From: Singulisphaera sp. GP187
Lineage (GTDB): Bacteria > Pseudomonadota > Gammaproteobacteria > Burkholderiales > Burkholderiaceae_C
Direction of reading: 5' to 3'
Assembly: GCA_943327965.2 (NCBI GenBank)
Contig: CALPYQ020000034.1
Location: 1 to 9,287 of the forward strand
Length of the DNA: 9,287 nt
Below the pieces are notes generated by a model. The model saw only the letters and a list, made by a program, of their open reading frames with translations, made no database searches and was not told the origin of the DNA. Both the position numbers and the translations under genes were made by a program. The stretch's first letter is position 1. Every line of letters starts with the position of its first letter. This document shows, one piece after another, positions 1 to 6,508 of the stretch.

Positions 1-527
1 GTTTTCAAAACATCGGTAGCATCTTTTCTGAAAATCAATGCCAACAATTGCCTGGCAAAAATGTCTGAGTTTTTAGTCTCAAACATTTTCAAAATATTTT
101 CAATCAGTTCATTATCAGCCAAACGACTGGGATGAACCATGCCCTTCACCCATTCTGCAGCCATGGCACGAATACCACTTGATTGCGCAATCTCAAGAAG
201 TACCAAGCGCTTCTTAACTTCCAATTCGCCTGCTGGCCCCTCCACCTTGGCCAAGTAACCGGTGTCCATCAAAGCAACGCCCGCTACCCGCTCTGGCGCG
301 ATGCGCAATACCTCTAGCGCTACCCTACCCCCCATTGAATGGCCGGCCAAGACAAACTTTGGCGGTGAAGCGTCCAGCAATTTTTGGGCCATTTGTGACA
401 AGGAATTTGCGCTTTGATGGTCAATCATTTGACAGGTCTGCGCAGTGTCAAAAAACGGCAACAAAGGTTGCCAGACTGTGTGATCACACATCAGTCCAGG
501 CACTAAAACCAAGGGCAACGCTTTCAT
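1..527 (-). CDS. alpha/beta-fold hydrolase, C-terminus cut by window edge
   Basis: The reading frame is open from an ATG at 527 down to base 1, giving 175 codons with no stop, so the C-terminus lies outside the window. The start reads MKALPLVLVPGLMCDHTVW, the usual first beta strand and oxyanion-loop region of small alpha/beta hydrolases. The nucleophile elbow AGHSMGG is at residues 61-67 with Ser64 as the expected catalytic serine. The following AAPERVAG-like stretch (IAPERVAGVALMDTG) is typical of the esterase/lactonase branch. The catalytic Asp and His would lie beyond the edge. The gene follows modA on the same strand after 94 bp, so it may be co-transcribed or have its own promoter. Substrate is unknown; enol-lactonase, esterase and thioesterase-like roles are all possible. 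The family call is firm and the specific function is not. Confidence 0.85.
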   Translation of the reverse strand, partial: MKALPLVLVPGLMCDHTVWQPLLPFFDTAQTCQMIDHQSANSLSQMAQKLLDASPPKFVLAGHSMGGRVALEVLRIAPERVAGVALMDTGYLAKVEGPAGELEVKKRLVLLEIAQSSGIRAMAAEWVKGMVHPSRLADNELIENILKMFETKNSDIFARQLLALIFRKDATDVLK

Positions 528-575
528 CAGTGGTCTCTCAAAATAGTCAGTTTGAACTTAACAAGCTCTTCATTG

Positions 576-605
576 TGAATAGAACAGATTATTGCAGTCT
601 ATTCA
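576..605. repeat. inverted repeat TGAATAGA-N14-TCTATTCA
   Basis: The arms at 576-583 and 598-605 are perfect 8-bp inverted copies separated by 14 bp, within the 94-bp gap between the modA stop and the hydrolase start. The stem is AT-rich and no T-run follows on either strand, so it does not look like an intrinsic terminator. It could be an operator or a weak RNA hairpin in the modA-hydrolase transcript. Nothing else recognisable is seen in the gap. Confidence 0.4.
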
Positions 606-621
606 TTGCCATACAGAAAAA

Positions 622-1371
622 CTAGGGACTGAGATAGCCAAATGACTTCATGATTTTCTTGGCTTGCTCTCCCTTCAAATACAAAAGGAGTGCAGTGGCT
701 GCTTTGTTGTCTTGCCCTTTCCGCAACAAAATGACATCTTGTTGAATAGGTTGGTGCAAATTGCCAGGGACAATCCAAGCTGATCCAGAAGTAATCTTGC
801 CATTGGCAAAAACTTGAGACAAGGCCACAAAACCAATCTGCGCATTTTGTGTCGAGACAAACTGATAAGTTTGTGCAATGTTGTCGCCCTGAACCAGTTT
901 GGACTGCAATTCCTTCAGCAGTCCCAAATTTGTCATCGTTTCCATCGCTGCGGCGCCATAAGGTGCCAACTTGGGGTTGGCCAATGCAATGCGTTGAATG
1001 CTTTTGTTTTGAAGCACGTGTCCTTTTGCATCCACCAAGCCCTCTTGCTTGCTCCACAAAACCAATTGACCGGTTGCATACGTAAAACGCGAGTTAGGAA
1101 CCCCTAAACCTTCAGCCTCTAGCTTTTGCGGGGTGAGCTGATCTGCAGAAAGAAAGAGATCAAAAGGCGCACCATTCTTAATTTGCGCATAGATGCCGCC
1201 CGATGCACCAAAAGATAACTTAATTTGATGACCCGTTTCTTTTTGAAACAGTGCTGCAATTTGTTGCATTGGCGCTGAAAAATTAGCCGCAACGGCAACC
1301 ATGGCCTCTTCGGCTCTCAAACTTGTCGCATAAGCAACAAATAAGAGGGTCAAAATGAAAGATTTGCGCAT
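622..1371 (-). CDS. modA: molybdate ABC transporter periplasmic substrate-binding protein ModA
   Basis: This 249-aa protein binds molybdate (possibly tungstate) in the periplasm and passes it to a ModBC transporter. It has a Sec signal peptide: MRK, a hydrophobic stretch, and probable cleavage after Ala20 (SLRA/EE). The mature part begins with the family pattern VAVAANFSAPMQQIAALF and contains FGASGGIYAQI (anion-binding serine region), PFDLFLSAD, and near the C-terminus GDNIAQTYQFV plus IGFVALSQV, all typical of ModA. Length matches the family (about 250 aa). The ATG at 1371 is preceded by an AAGGAAA ribosome binding site. No modB or modC is present: upstream is a divergent operon and downstream an alpha/beta hydrolase, so the permease and ATPase must be elsewhere. 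The family call is secure. Confidence 0.93.
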   Translation of the reverse strand: MRKSFILTLLFVAYATSLRAEEAMVAVAANFSAPMQQIAALFQKETGHQIKLSFGASGGIYAQIKNGAPFDLFLSADQLTPQKLEAEGLGVPNSRFTYATGQLVLWSKQEGLVDAKGHVLQNKSIQRIALANPKLAPYGAAAMETMTNLGLLKELQSKLVQGDNIAQTYQFVSTQNAQIGFVALSQVFANGKITSGSAWIVPGNLHQPIQQDVILLRKGQDNKAATALLLYLKGEQAKKIMKSFGYLSP

Positions 1372-1391
1372 TCAAACTTTCCTTAAGCGGT

Positions 1392-1420
1392 TATAAATAC
1401 AAATGAAAATGAATACTAAA
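1392..1420 (-). promoter_or_regulatory. candidate modA promoter
   Basis: On the minus strand TTTAGT (1420-1415) and TTTATA (1397-1392) are separated by 17 bp in the AT-rich gap between modA and the divergent operon, about 20 bp before the modA start. The hexamers match the sigma70 consensus only partly. I found no ModE-type palindrome here. Confidence 0.25.
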
Positions 1421-1462
1421 GGAATTCCATCGTCATGAATCTGAACCATTCCAGGATTCTTT

Positions 1463-1948
1463 ATGCATAACGATGTTCAACAGCTGCGGCAAATACTTAA
1501 ATCGGCCAAAACCATTGCCGTGGTTGGCCTGTCCGCTCAGTGGCATCGTCCCAGCTATTTTGCAGCCAAGTACATGCAAGAACACGGCTACACCATTATT
1601 CCAGTCAACCCCCGATATGCAGGGGACGGCAAGCATCCAGCAGAAAAAATCCTCCATCAAACCTGCTACGCAAGTTTGTTAGACATTCCTGAAAAAGTAG
1701 ACATTGTGGATGTGTTTCGCAAGACTGAAGATGTTTTGCCCATTGCCAACGAAGCCCTTCAAATTGGTGCCACATGTTTATGGCAACAACTGGGCGTGGA
1801 AAACGAAGCAGCAGATCAATTGTTTCGTCAAGCGGGTCGAAAGTCTGTCACCAACCGCTGCGTCAAAATTGAACATGCCAGAATTTTTGGCGGTCTCAAT
1901 TGGGTGGGCGTCAACACCGGCATTATTTCGGCCAAGCGCCCTATTTAA
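1463..1948 (+). CDS. CoA-binding Rossmann-fold protein (YccU / CoA_binding_2 type)
   Basis: This 161-aa cytosolic protein is a stand-alone version of the CoA-binding domain found in succinyl-CoA synthetase alpha subunits. The nucleotide-binding start is KTIAVVGLSAQWHRPSYFAAKYM (residues 16-38, with VGLS at 21-24), followed by GYTIIPVNPRY (42-52), VDIVDVFRK (79-87), a central WQQLGVENEAA (107-117) and NRCVKIEHAR (131-140), all hallmarks of this family at full length. The start ATG has AGGA six bases upstream. It opens a plus-strand run with MetY, an acyl-CoA synthetase and a crotonase, and the next start is only 6 nt beyond its stop, so co-transcription is likely. The biochemical role of the family is poorly defined; CoA or acyl-CoA binding fits the neighbours. 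Confidence 0.88.
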   Translation: MHNDVQQLRQILKSAKTIAVVGLSAQWHRPSYFAAKYMQEHGYTIIPVNPRYAGDGKHPAEKILHQTCYASLLDIPEKVDIVDVFRKTEDVLPIANEALQIGATCLWQQLGVENEAADQLFRQAGRKSVTNRCVKIEHARIFGGLNWVGVNTGIISAKRPI

Positions 1949-1954
1949 AAATCC

Positions 1955-3238
1955 ATGAGCGATCACACTTTCAAGCCAGAAACACTGGCCATCCACGCAG
2001 GTCAAATTCCTGATGCAGCCACAGGTGCCCGCGCCCTGCCCATTTACCAAACCAGCAGCTTTGTGTTTGACAGTGCTGACCATGCTGCTGCACTTTTCAA
2101 TTTACAAACGTTTGGCAATGTTTATTCACGGCTCAGCAACCCCACGGTCGCGGTTCTTGAAGAACGTGTTGCGGCCTTGGAAGGCGGCAGAGCAGCTGTA
2201 GCGTCTGCGTCCGGTATGGCGGCTGAAGCCATGGCGCTGATGACCATCTTGCAAGCGGGTGATCATGTCGTAGCGGCAGGTGCGCTGTATGGCGGATCTG
2301 TCACGCTGCTGTCAGTCAGCTTGGCCAAGTTTGGTATAGAAACCACTTTTGTCGATGCACACCAACCCTACGCCTTTGCAGCTGCCATCCGGCCCAATAC
2401 AAGAGCAATTTATGCAGAGAGTTTGGGAAATCCAAGCATGCTGATTTTAGACATTGCAGCAGTGGCTGATGTTGCCCATGCGCATGGTCTTCCTCTCATC
2501 ATTGACAACACGGTCCCAAGCCCTTTCTTGTGTAACCCCATTGCCTTCGGTGCCGATGTGGTGGTGCATTCGGCCACCAAATATTTAGCAGGTCATGGCA
2601 CCACATTGGGCGGCGTGGTTGTGGAGAGTGGCAAATTTCCTTGGGACAATGGCAAGTTTCCCGGTATGACCGAGCCATCGAAGGGCTACCACGGCGTGAA
2701 GTTCTATGAAACCTTTGGCGACTTTGGATTCACCATGCGATGCCGCATGGAGTGTTTAAGGGTTTACGGTGCATCTCTCAGCCCCATGAGTGCATGGCAA
2801 ATTTTGCAAGGCGTCGAGACCCTGCCCTTGCGAATGGAAAGGCATTGCAGCAACGCTCTGGCAGTCGCTCAATTTTTGCAACAAGACGCCCGAGTTGCAT
2901 GGGTCAACTACCCAGGCTTAACCGACCACCCTCAACACCAACTTATGCAAAAACAAATGCGCGGTGCTTCAGGGCTGTTGGCATTTGGTGTCAAAGGCGG
3001 TCTTGCGCAAGGCGTCAAATTCATAGAAGCCGCCAAATTTATGAGCCATTTGGTCAACATTGGCGATACCCGAACCCTGATCAGCCACCCAGCCAGTACC
3101 ACGCATCGACAATTGGATGAGCAACAACAACTGTCAGCCGGCGTGGGGCCCGACATGATTAGAATTTCAGTGGGCTTAGAACACATCGATGACATTTTGT
3201 GGGACATCGATCAAGCCCTTAGCGTGGCCTCCAACTGA
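1955..3238 (+). CDS. metY: O-acetylhomoserine sulfhydrylase / aminocarboxypropyltransferase (Cys/Met metabolism PLP enzyme)
   Basis: This 427-aa cytosolic enzyme belongs to the Cys/Met metabolism PLP-dependent family. It most resembles O-acetylhomoserine sulfhydrylases, which replace the acetyl group of O-acetyl-L-homoserine with sulfide (or methanethiol) to give homocysteine (or methionine). The N-terminus TLAIHAGQ with PIYQTSSFVF is the family signature. Cofactor features are Tyr57 and Arg59 in NVYSRLSNPT, SGM at 86-88, Tyr112 in LYGG, Asp184 in IIDNT, and the Schiff-base lysine Lys209 in HSATKYLAGHGTTLGG. The C-terminal LVNIGDTRTLISHPASTTH and IRISVGLEHIDDILWDI are also typical. Length (about 430 aa) favours MetY over the shorter cystathionine gamma-synthases. 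No clear Shine-Dalgarno precedes the ATG, which lies 6 nt after the previous stop, so translational coupling is likely. MetZ-like or other gamma-replacement specificity cannot be excluded. Confidence 0.9.
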   Translation: MSDHTFKPETLAIHAGQIPDAATGARALPIYQTSSFVFDSADHAAALFNLQTFGNVYSRLSNPTVAVLEERVAALEGGRAAVASASGMAAEAMALMTILQAGDHVVAAGALYGGSVTLLSVSLAKFGIETTFVDAHQPYAFAAAIRPNTRAIYAESLGNPSMLILDIAAVADVAHAHGLPLIIDNTVPSPFLCNPIAFGADVVVHSATKYLAGHGTTLGGVVVESGKFPWDNGKFPGMTEPSKGYHGVKFYETFGDFGFTMRCRMECLRVYGASLSPMSAWQILQGVETLPLRMERHCSNALAVAQFLQQDARVAWVNYPGLTDHPQHQLMQKQMRGASGLLAFGVKGGLAQGVKFIEAAKFMSHLVNIGDTRTLISHPASTTHRQLDEQQQLSAGVGPDMIRISVGLEHIDDILWDIDQALSVASN

Positions 3239-3263
3239 TCACCCCCCTACTGAAAGTGTCTGA

Positions 3264-4901
3264 ATGAGCAATATCTTTGAACAAGGCTTAGACAAAAACT
3301 CTGCCAATTTCACCGCACTTTCCCCCGTCAGTTTTGTAGAACGAAGTGCAGAAATTTTTGGTGATTTGCCTTCTGTGATTCATGGGCAAAGAAGATACAC
3401 CTGGTTGCAAACCAGAGAACGTTCAGCCAGATTGGCCGCTGCCTTAAAGTCTTTGGGCATTCAAAGAGGCAGCACAGTCAGTGCCATGCTGCCCAACACA
3501 CCTGAGATGGTTGAGGTGCATTACGCGGTACCGGCGCTCAATGCCGTACTCAATGCCCTCAATACCCGTTTGGATGCGGCACTGATTGCATGGCAATTGA
3601 ACCATTGTGAGTCACAGGTTCTGATCACAGACAGGGAATATTCTCCTGTCATCAAACAGGCTCTGGCCCTATTAAAAAGTGAGCACAACAGAGACATCGT
3701 TGTCATTGATGTTTGTGACAGCGAGTACACCGGCCCTGGCGACACATTGGGCCCTTTCGAATATGAATCTTGGTTGGCTTCTCACCAGCCCCTCGACAAA
3801 TTAGAAGGACCTCAAGACGAGTGGGATGCCATTGCGGTAAGTTACACCAGCGGTACCACGGGTGATCCCAAAGGGGTGGTCACGCATCACCGTGGGGCCT
3901 ATCTCAATGCGGTTAGCAATGTGGCCACATGGACCATGCCGCACTTTCCTACATACCTTTGGACCTTGCCCATGTTCCATTGCAATGGGTGGTGCTTTCC
4001 TTGGACGGTGGCCATGTTGGCAGGCACACACGTTTGCTTAAGACGTGTCGAGGCACAGCCTATCTTGGAAGCTATGCATCAGCATGGCGTCAACCATTAT
4101 TGCGCTGCCCCCATTGTTCACAGCCTGATTTACAACGCACCCGAATCAATGCGAACCGGAATTAAGCAAAAAGTCAGGGGCATGGTGGCAGGTGCGGCAC
4201 CGCCGGCGGCCATGATTGAGGGGATGGCCAAAATTGGCTTTGACATCACACACGTTTACGGACTCACTGAAGTTTATGGTCCGGCTAGTGTGGCCGTGAA
4301 GCGCGATTCATGGGCTCACGAAAGTCTGTCTGAACAAACCCGATTGAACGGCAGGCAAGGTGTTCGTTATGTTCTGCAAGAAGGCATGACTGTGCTCAAT
4401 CCCGAAACACTTCAAGAATGCCCTGCCGATGGCCTGACCATGGGCGAGATTATGTTCAAGGGCAACATTGTGATGAAGGGTTATTTGAAAAACCCAAAAG
4501 CCACGCAAGAAGCTTTTGCAGGGGGCTGGTTTCATACTGGCGACTTGGCCGTCATGGAACCCGATCGCTATGTGAAGATCAAGGACCGCAGTAAAGACAT
4601 CATTATTTCTGGCGGCGAAAACATCAGTTCACTGGAAGTTGAAGACGCCCTTTACAGACATCCCGCCGTATTGGCTTGTGCCGTGGTAGCCAAGCCTGAT
4701 GTGAAGTGGGGCGAGTCCCCTGTGGCCTTCATTGAACTGAAAGGTGGCACGACAGTAAGCCCTGAGGATTTGATTTTGCATTGCAAATCATTGCTTGCAA
4801 GCTACAAGGTCCCCAAAGACATTCGTTTCGAAGAAATTCCCAAAACATCCACTGGAAAAATTCAAAAGTTTCAGTTGCGACAACGTGCCAAGGGCACCTG
4901 A
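3264..4901 (+). CDS. AMP-forming acyl-CoA synthetase (DmdB / medium-chain acyl-CoA ligase type)
   Basis: This 545-aa ANL-superfamily enzyme activates a carboxylic acid with ATP and joins it to CoA. Motifs in order: YTSGTTGDPKG at 194-204 (phosphate loop), VYGLTEVYGP at 331-340 (adenine site), GGWFHTGDLA at 420-429, the hinge region IKDRSKDIIISGGENIS at 439-455, and PKTSTGKIQK at 527-536 with Lys532 as the conserved adenylation lysine. All key elements are intact. The N-terminus (MSNIFEQGLDKNSANFTALSPVSFVERSAE) is that of a group often annotated as short/medium-chain acyl-CoA synthetase or 3-(methylthio)propionyl-CoA ligase (DmdB). It lies 25 nt after metY and 22 nt before a crotonase, suggesting one pathway, but substrate specificity cannot be read from the sequence. 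Confidence 0.88.
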   Translation: MSNIFEQGLDKNSANFTALSPVSFVERSAEIFGDLPSVIHGQRRYTWLQTRERSARLAAALKSLGIQRGSTVSAMLPNTPEMVEVHYAVPALNAVLNALNTRLDAALIAWQLNHCESQVLITDREYSPVIKQALALLKSEHNRDIVVIDVCDSEYTGPGDTLGPFEYESWLASHQPLDKLEGPQDEWDAIAVSYTSGTTGDPKGVVTHHRGAYLNAVSNVATWTMPHFPTYLWTLPMFHCNGWCFPWTVAMLAGTHVCLRRVEAQPILEAMHQHGVNHYCAAPIVHSLIYNAPESMRTGIKQKVRGMVAGAAPPAAMIEGMAKIGFDITHVYGLTEVYGPASVAVKRDSWAHESLSEQTRLNGRQGVRYVLQEGMTVLNPETLQECPADGLTMGEIMFKGNIVMKGYLKNPKATQEAFAGGWFHTGDLAVMEPDRYVKIKDRSKDIIISGGENISSLEVEDALYRHPAVLACAVVAKPDVKWGESPVAFIELKGGTTVSPEDLILHCKSLLASYKVPKDIRFEEIPKTSTGKIQKFQLRQRAKGT

Positions 4902-4911
4902 ATCCATTCAC

Positions 4912-4917
4912 GAGGAA
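4912..4917 (+). promoter_or_regulatory. ribosome binding site (GAGGAA) fixing the crotonase start
   Basis: GAGGAA lies 6 nt before the ATG at 4924. The same frame is open further upstream, but that part overlaps the acyl-CoA synthetase and lacks crotonase homology, so this site decides the start. Confidence 0.8.
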
Positions 4918-4923
4918 CCGCAT

Positions 4924-5709
4924 ATGACAACACCAGATTCTCCATTTGTCATTCGATCTGACGATGAGAACGGCGTCACCACCCTGACGTTAAATCGAGC
5001 TGCGTCCTTTAACGCCCTAAGCGAGGGCATGCTGAGTGCCTTGCAAACTGAACTTGATGAACTTTCTAAAAATCAGAAACTTCGCGTCTTGGTCATTGCT
5101 GCTTCTGGAAAAGCATTTTGCGCAGGTCATGATTTAAAAGAGATGCGAGCCGAACCATCCATGGACTATTACCAAAAGCTGTTTGCACAGTGCGGTGACA
5201 TGATGATGCGCATCCAAAAACTGCAAGTGCCAGTCATTGCAAGGGTACAAGGCATTGCCACTGCTGCAGGTTGCCAACTTGTTGCGCAATGCGATTTGGC
5301 TGTGGCTTCAGCTGACGCCAAGTTTGCCGTCAGCGGCGTCAACCTAGGTCTTTTTTGTTCCACGCCCAGTGTTGCCCTGTCACGCAATTTGTCACGCAAA
5401 GCAGCCTTTGAAATGTTAGTCACAGGCGATTTTTTGTCCGCACAAGAGGCTTTGAATCAGGGATTGATTAACAAAATTGCTGAGCCTGAAAAACTAGACG
5501 AGGTGCTAGCGTCATTGATCCAAAAAATATTGGCCAAGCCGCCTGTTGCACTGGCCATGGGCAAAGAACTCTTTTATATGCAACTCGAAACTGGCATTGA
5601 AAAAGCCTATGAGTATGCAGCCCAAACCATGGCTTGCAACATGATGGACAACAGTGCGCTGGAAGGTGTTCAAGCCTTCATCGAGAAACGCAAACCCAAT
5701 TGGGGTTGA
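4924..5709 (+). CDS. enoyl-CoA hydratase/isomerase family protein, ECHDC3-like, lacking both catalytic Glu
   Basis: This 261-aa crotonase-fold protein begins MTTPDSPFVIRSDDENGVTTLTLNR. The oxyanion-hole motifs are intact: AFCAGHDLKEM at 64-74 and GIATAAGCQLVAQCDLAVAS at 110-129. The alignment to rat mitochondrial enoyl-CoA hydratase through this region is gap-free. The residue matching catalytic Glu144 is Gln118, and that matching Glu164 is Gly138 (in AVSGVNLGLFCSTP). The sequence strongly resembles the ECHDC3 branch, where GCQLVA, GVNxGLFCSTP and RKxAxEMLxTGD are characteristic. Canonical hydration is therefore unlikely; another acyl-CoA reaction (isomerisation, thioester chemistry) or a binding role is possible. 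It is the last gene of the plus-strand run and ends 6 bp from the convergent ferredoxin gene. Confidence 0.88.
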   Translation: MTTPDSPFVIRSDDENGVTTLTLNRAASFNALSEGMLSALQTELDELSKNQKLRVLVIAASGKAFCAGHDLKEMRAEPSMDYYQKLFAQCGDMMMRIQKLQVPVIARVQGIATAAGCQLVAQCDLAVASADAKFAVSGVNLGLFCSTPSVALSRNLSRKAAFEMLVTGDFLSAQEALNQGLINKIAEPEKLDEVLASLIQKILAKPPVALAMGKELFYMQLETGIEKAYEYAAQTMACNMMDNSALEGVQAFIEKRKPNWG

Positions 5710-5715
5710 CTCAAT

Positions 5716-6030
5716 TCAAACACTCAGATCGATCAACACGCGGCCAGCCTCAATCTTCACTGGCCACGATTTCACGGGCTCTGTTGCGGGCCCACATCCC
5801 ACCGAACCATCACGGACGTCAAACAAGGCTTGATGAAATGGGCATTCCACATAATTGCCCTCCACAAAACCCTCACACAAATTGGCGTTGCCGTGGCTAC
5901 AAACATTGTTGATGGCGAAAACACCATCGTCTACTTTGAAAATAGCAATGTCGTGGTTTTGTGGTGTGACCGCAATACCAGCGCCTTCAAACAGGTCTGC
6001 CTCTGCGGCAACATCGATCCATTGGCTCAT
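5716..6030 (-). CDS. Rieske [2Fe-2S] ferredoxin of a ring-hydroxylating oxygenase (NagAb-like position)
   Basis: This 104-aa Rieske ferredoxin carries electrons from a reductase to the terminal oxygenase encoded just upstream. The cluster ligands are Cys44 and His46 in NNVCSHGNA and Cys63 and His66 in VECPFHQALFD. The C-terminus VKSWPVKIEAGRVLIDL is typical of BphF/NagAb/HcaC-type ferredoxins, and length matches. The chosen ATG (MSQWIDVA) lies 2 nt after the stop of the small-subunit gene. An in-frame ATG 18 codons earlier would overlap that gene and add a non-conserved extension. No good Shine-Dalgarno is seen, so translational coupling is likely. The gene order large subunit, small subunit, ferredoxin matches nagGHAb. 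No ferredoxin reductase follows; a convergent crotonase begins 6 bp beyond the stop. Confidence 0.9.
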   Translation of the reverse strand: MSQWIDVAAEADLFEGAGIAVTPQNHDIAIFKVDDGVFAINNVCSHGNANLCEGFVEGNYVECPFHQALFDVRDGSVGCGPATEPVKSWPVKIEAGRVLIDLSV

Positions 6031-6032
6031 AA

Positions 6033-6506
6033 TTAGATGGGATAAATGATGGAATTGGGAATCATTTCGCTGTCGTAAACGCACACACGTTCAGCAAATT
6101 TGAAGCCCTCGGAAGTTTGAACAATGATATCCAGATAACGACCGACATTGAAGACTGTACTTTCCTGGTCGTATTTGGTTCTAAACACTGCATAGTTGGC
6201 TTCGCTGTAAATTCGGCCCTCATCAACCTTCAGAATAATGGGTGCACCCACCACATGACGCTGGTAATAGGGATCGTGATACAAAGTTTCGGAAATGCCA
6301 TACACCCGATCTTTCAGCATCCCTTTGCTGGTCAACGACAAAGTGCAAAGAGGAAAACCTCTTTCATAATTTTCTCTGGGTTGAAGTTTGTAAACGCACT
6401 GCTCTGTAAAATATTCTGGCCAGAGATCCCATTGACCGCTGTCTACAGCACTGGTGTAGTTGGCATAAAGTTGCTGGATACCAAACCAAGTTTGCATGTC
6501 AACCAT
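6033..6506 (-). CDS. nagH: salicylate 5-hydroxylase-type oxygenase small (beta) subunit
   Basis: This 157-aa beta subunit of an aromatic-ring-hydroxylating oxygenase packs with the alpha subunit in the hexameric terminal oxygenase and has a structural role. The sequence carries family features: [23 protein letters not shown] near the N-terminus, the central [13 protein letters not shown] and [25 protein letters not shown], and the C-terminal [18 protein letters not shown]. From memory these closely match NagH of salicylate 5-hydroxylase, which is about this length. The ATG at 6506 is 2 nt after the TGA of the alpha subunit and has a GGAGG 7 nt upstream. A TTG two codons earlier is less likely. 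It is an operon partner of nagG and the ferredoxin. Confidence 0.9.
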   Translation of the reverse strand: MVDMQTWFGIQQLYANYTSAVDSGQWDLWPEYFTEQCVYKLQPRENYERGFPLCTLSLTSKGMLKDRVYGISETLYHDPYYQRHVVGAPIILKVDEGRIYSEANYAVFRTKYDQESTVFNVGRYLDIIVQTSEGFKFAERVCVYDSEMIPNSIIYPI

Positions 6507-6508
6507 GA

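Noticed and set aside
599..1057. 152-residue minus-strand frame overlapping modA
   Set aside because: It is in a different frame within modA, shows no family features, and ModA is unambiguous.
1375..1475. Possible ModE operator (GGTTATAAAT and CATAACGAT elements)
   Set aside because: The two elements are about 70 bp apart and do not form the compact palindrome ModE needs; the second is inside the next gene's start.
4795..4923. 43-residue N-terminal extension of the crotonase
   Set aside because: It overlaps the end of the acyl-CoA synthetase gene in another frame and has no crotonase similarity; the ATG at 4924 has a good ribosome binding site.
1955..5709. Complete DMSP demethylation pathway (DmdB/DmdD plus MetY)
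   Set aside because: No DmdA or DmdC is present, and the crotonase lacks the glutamates a DmdD hydratase uses; kept only as a weak hypothesis in the findings.
6031..6084. Longer start of the Rieske ferredoxin (18 extra residues)
   Set aside because: It lies inside the small-subunit gene, and the extension is not part of the ferredoxin family; MSQWIDVA matches usual N-termini.
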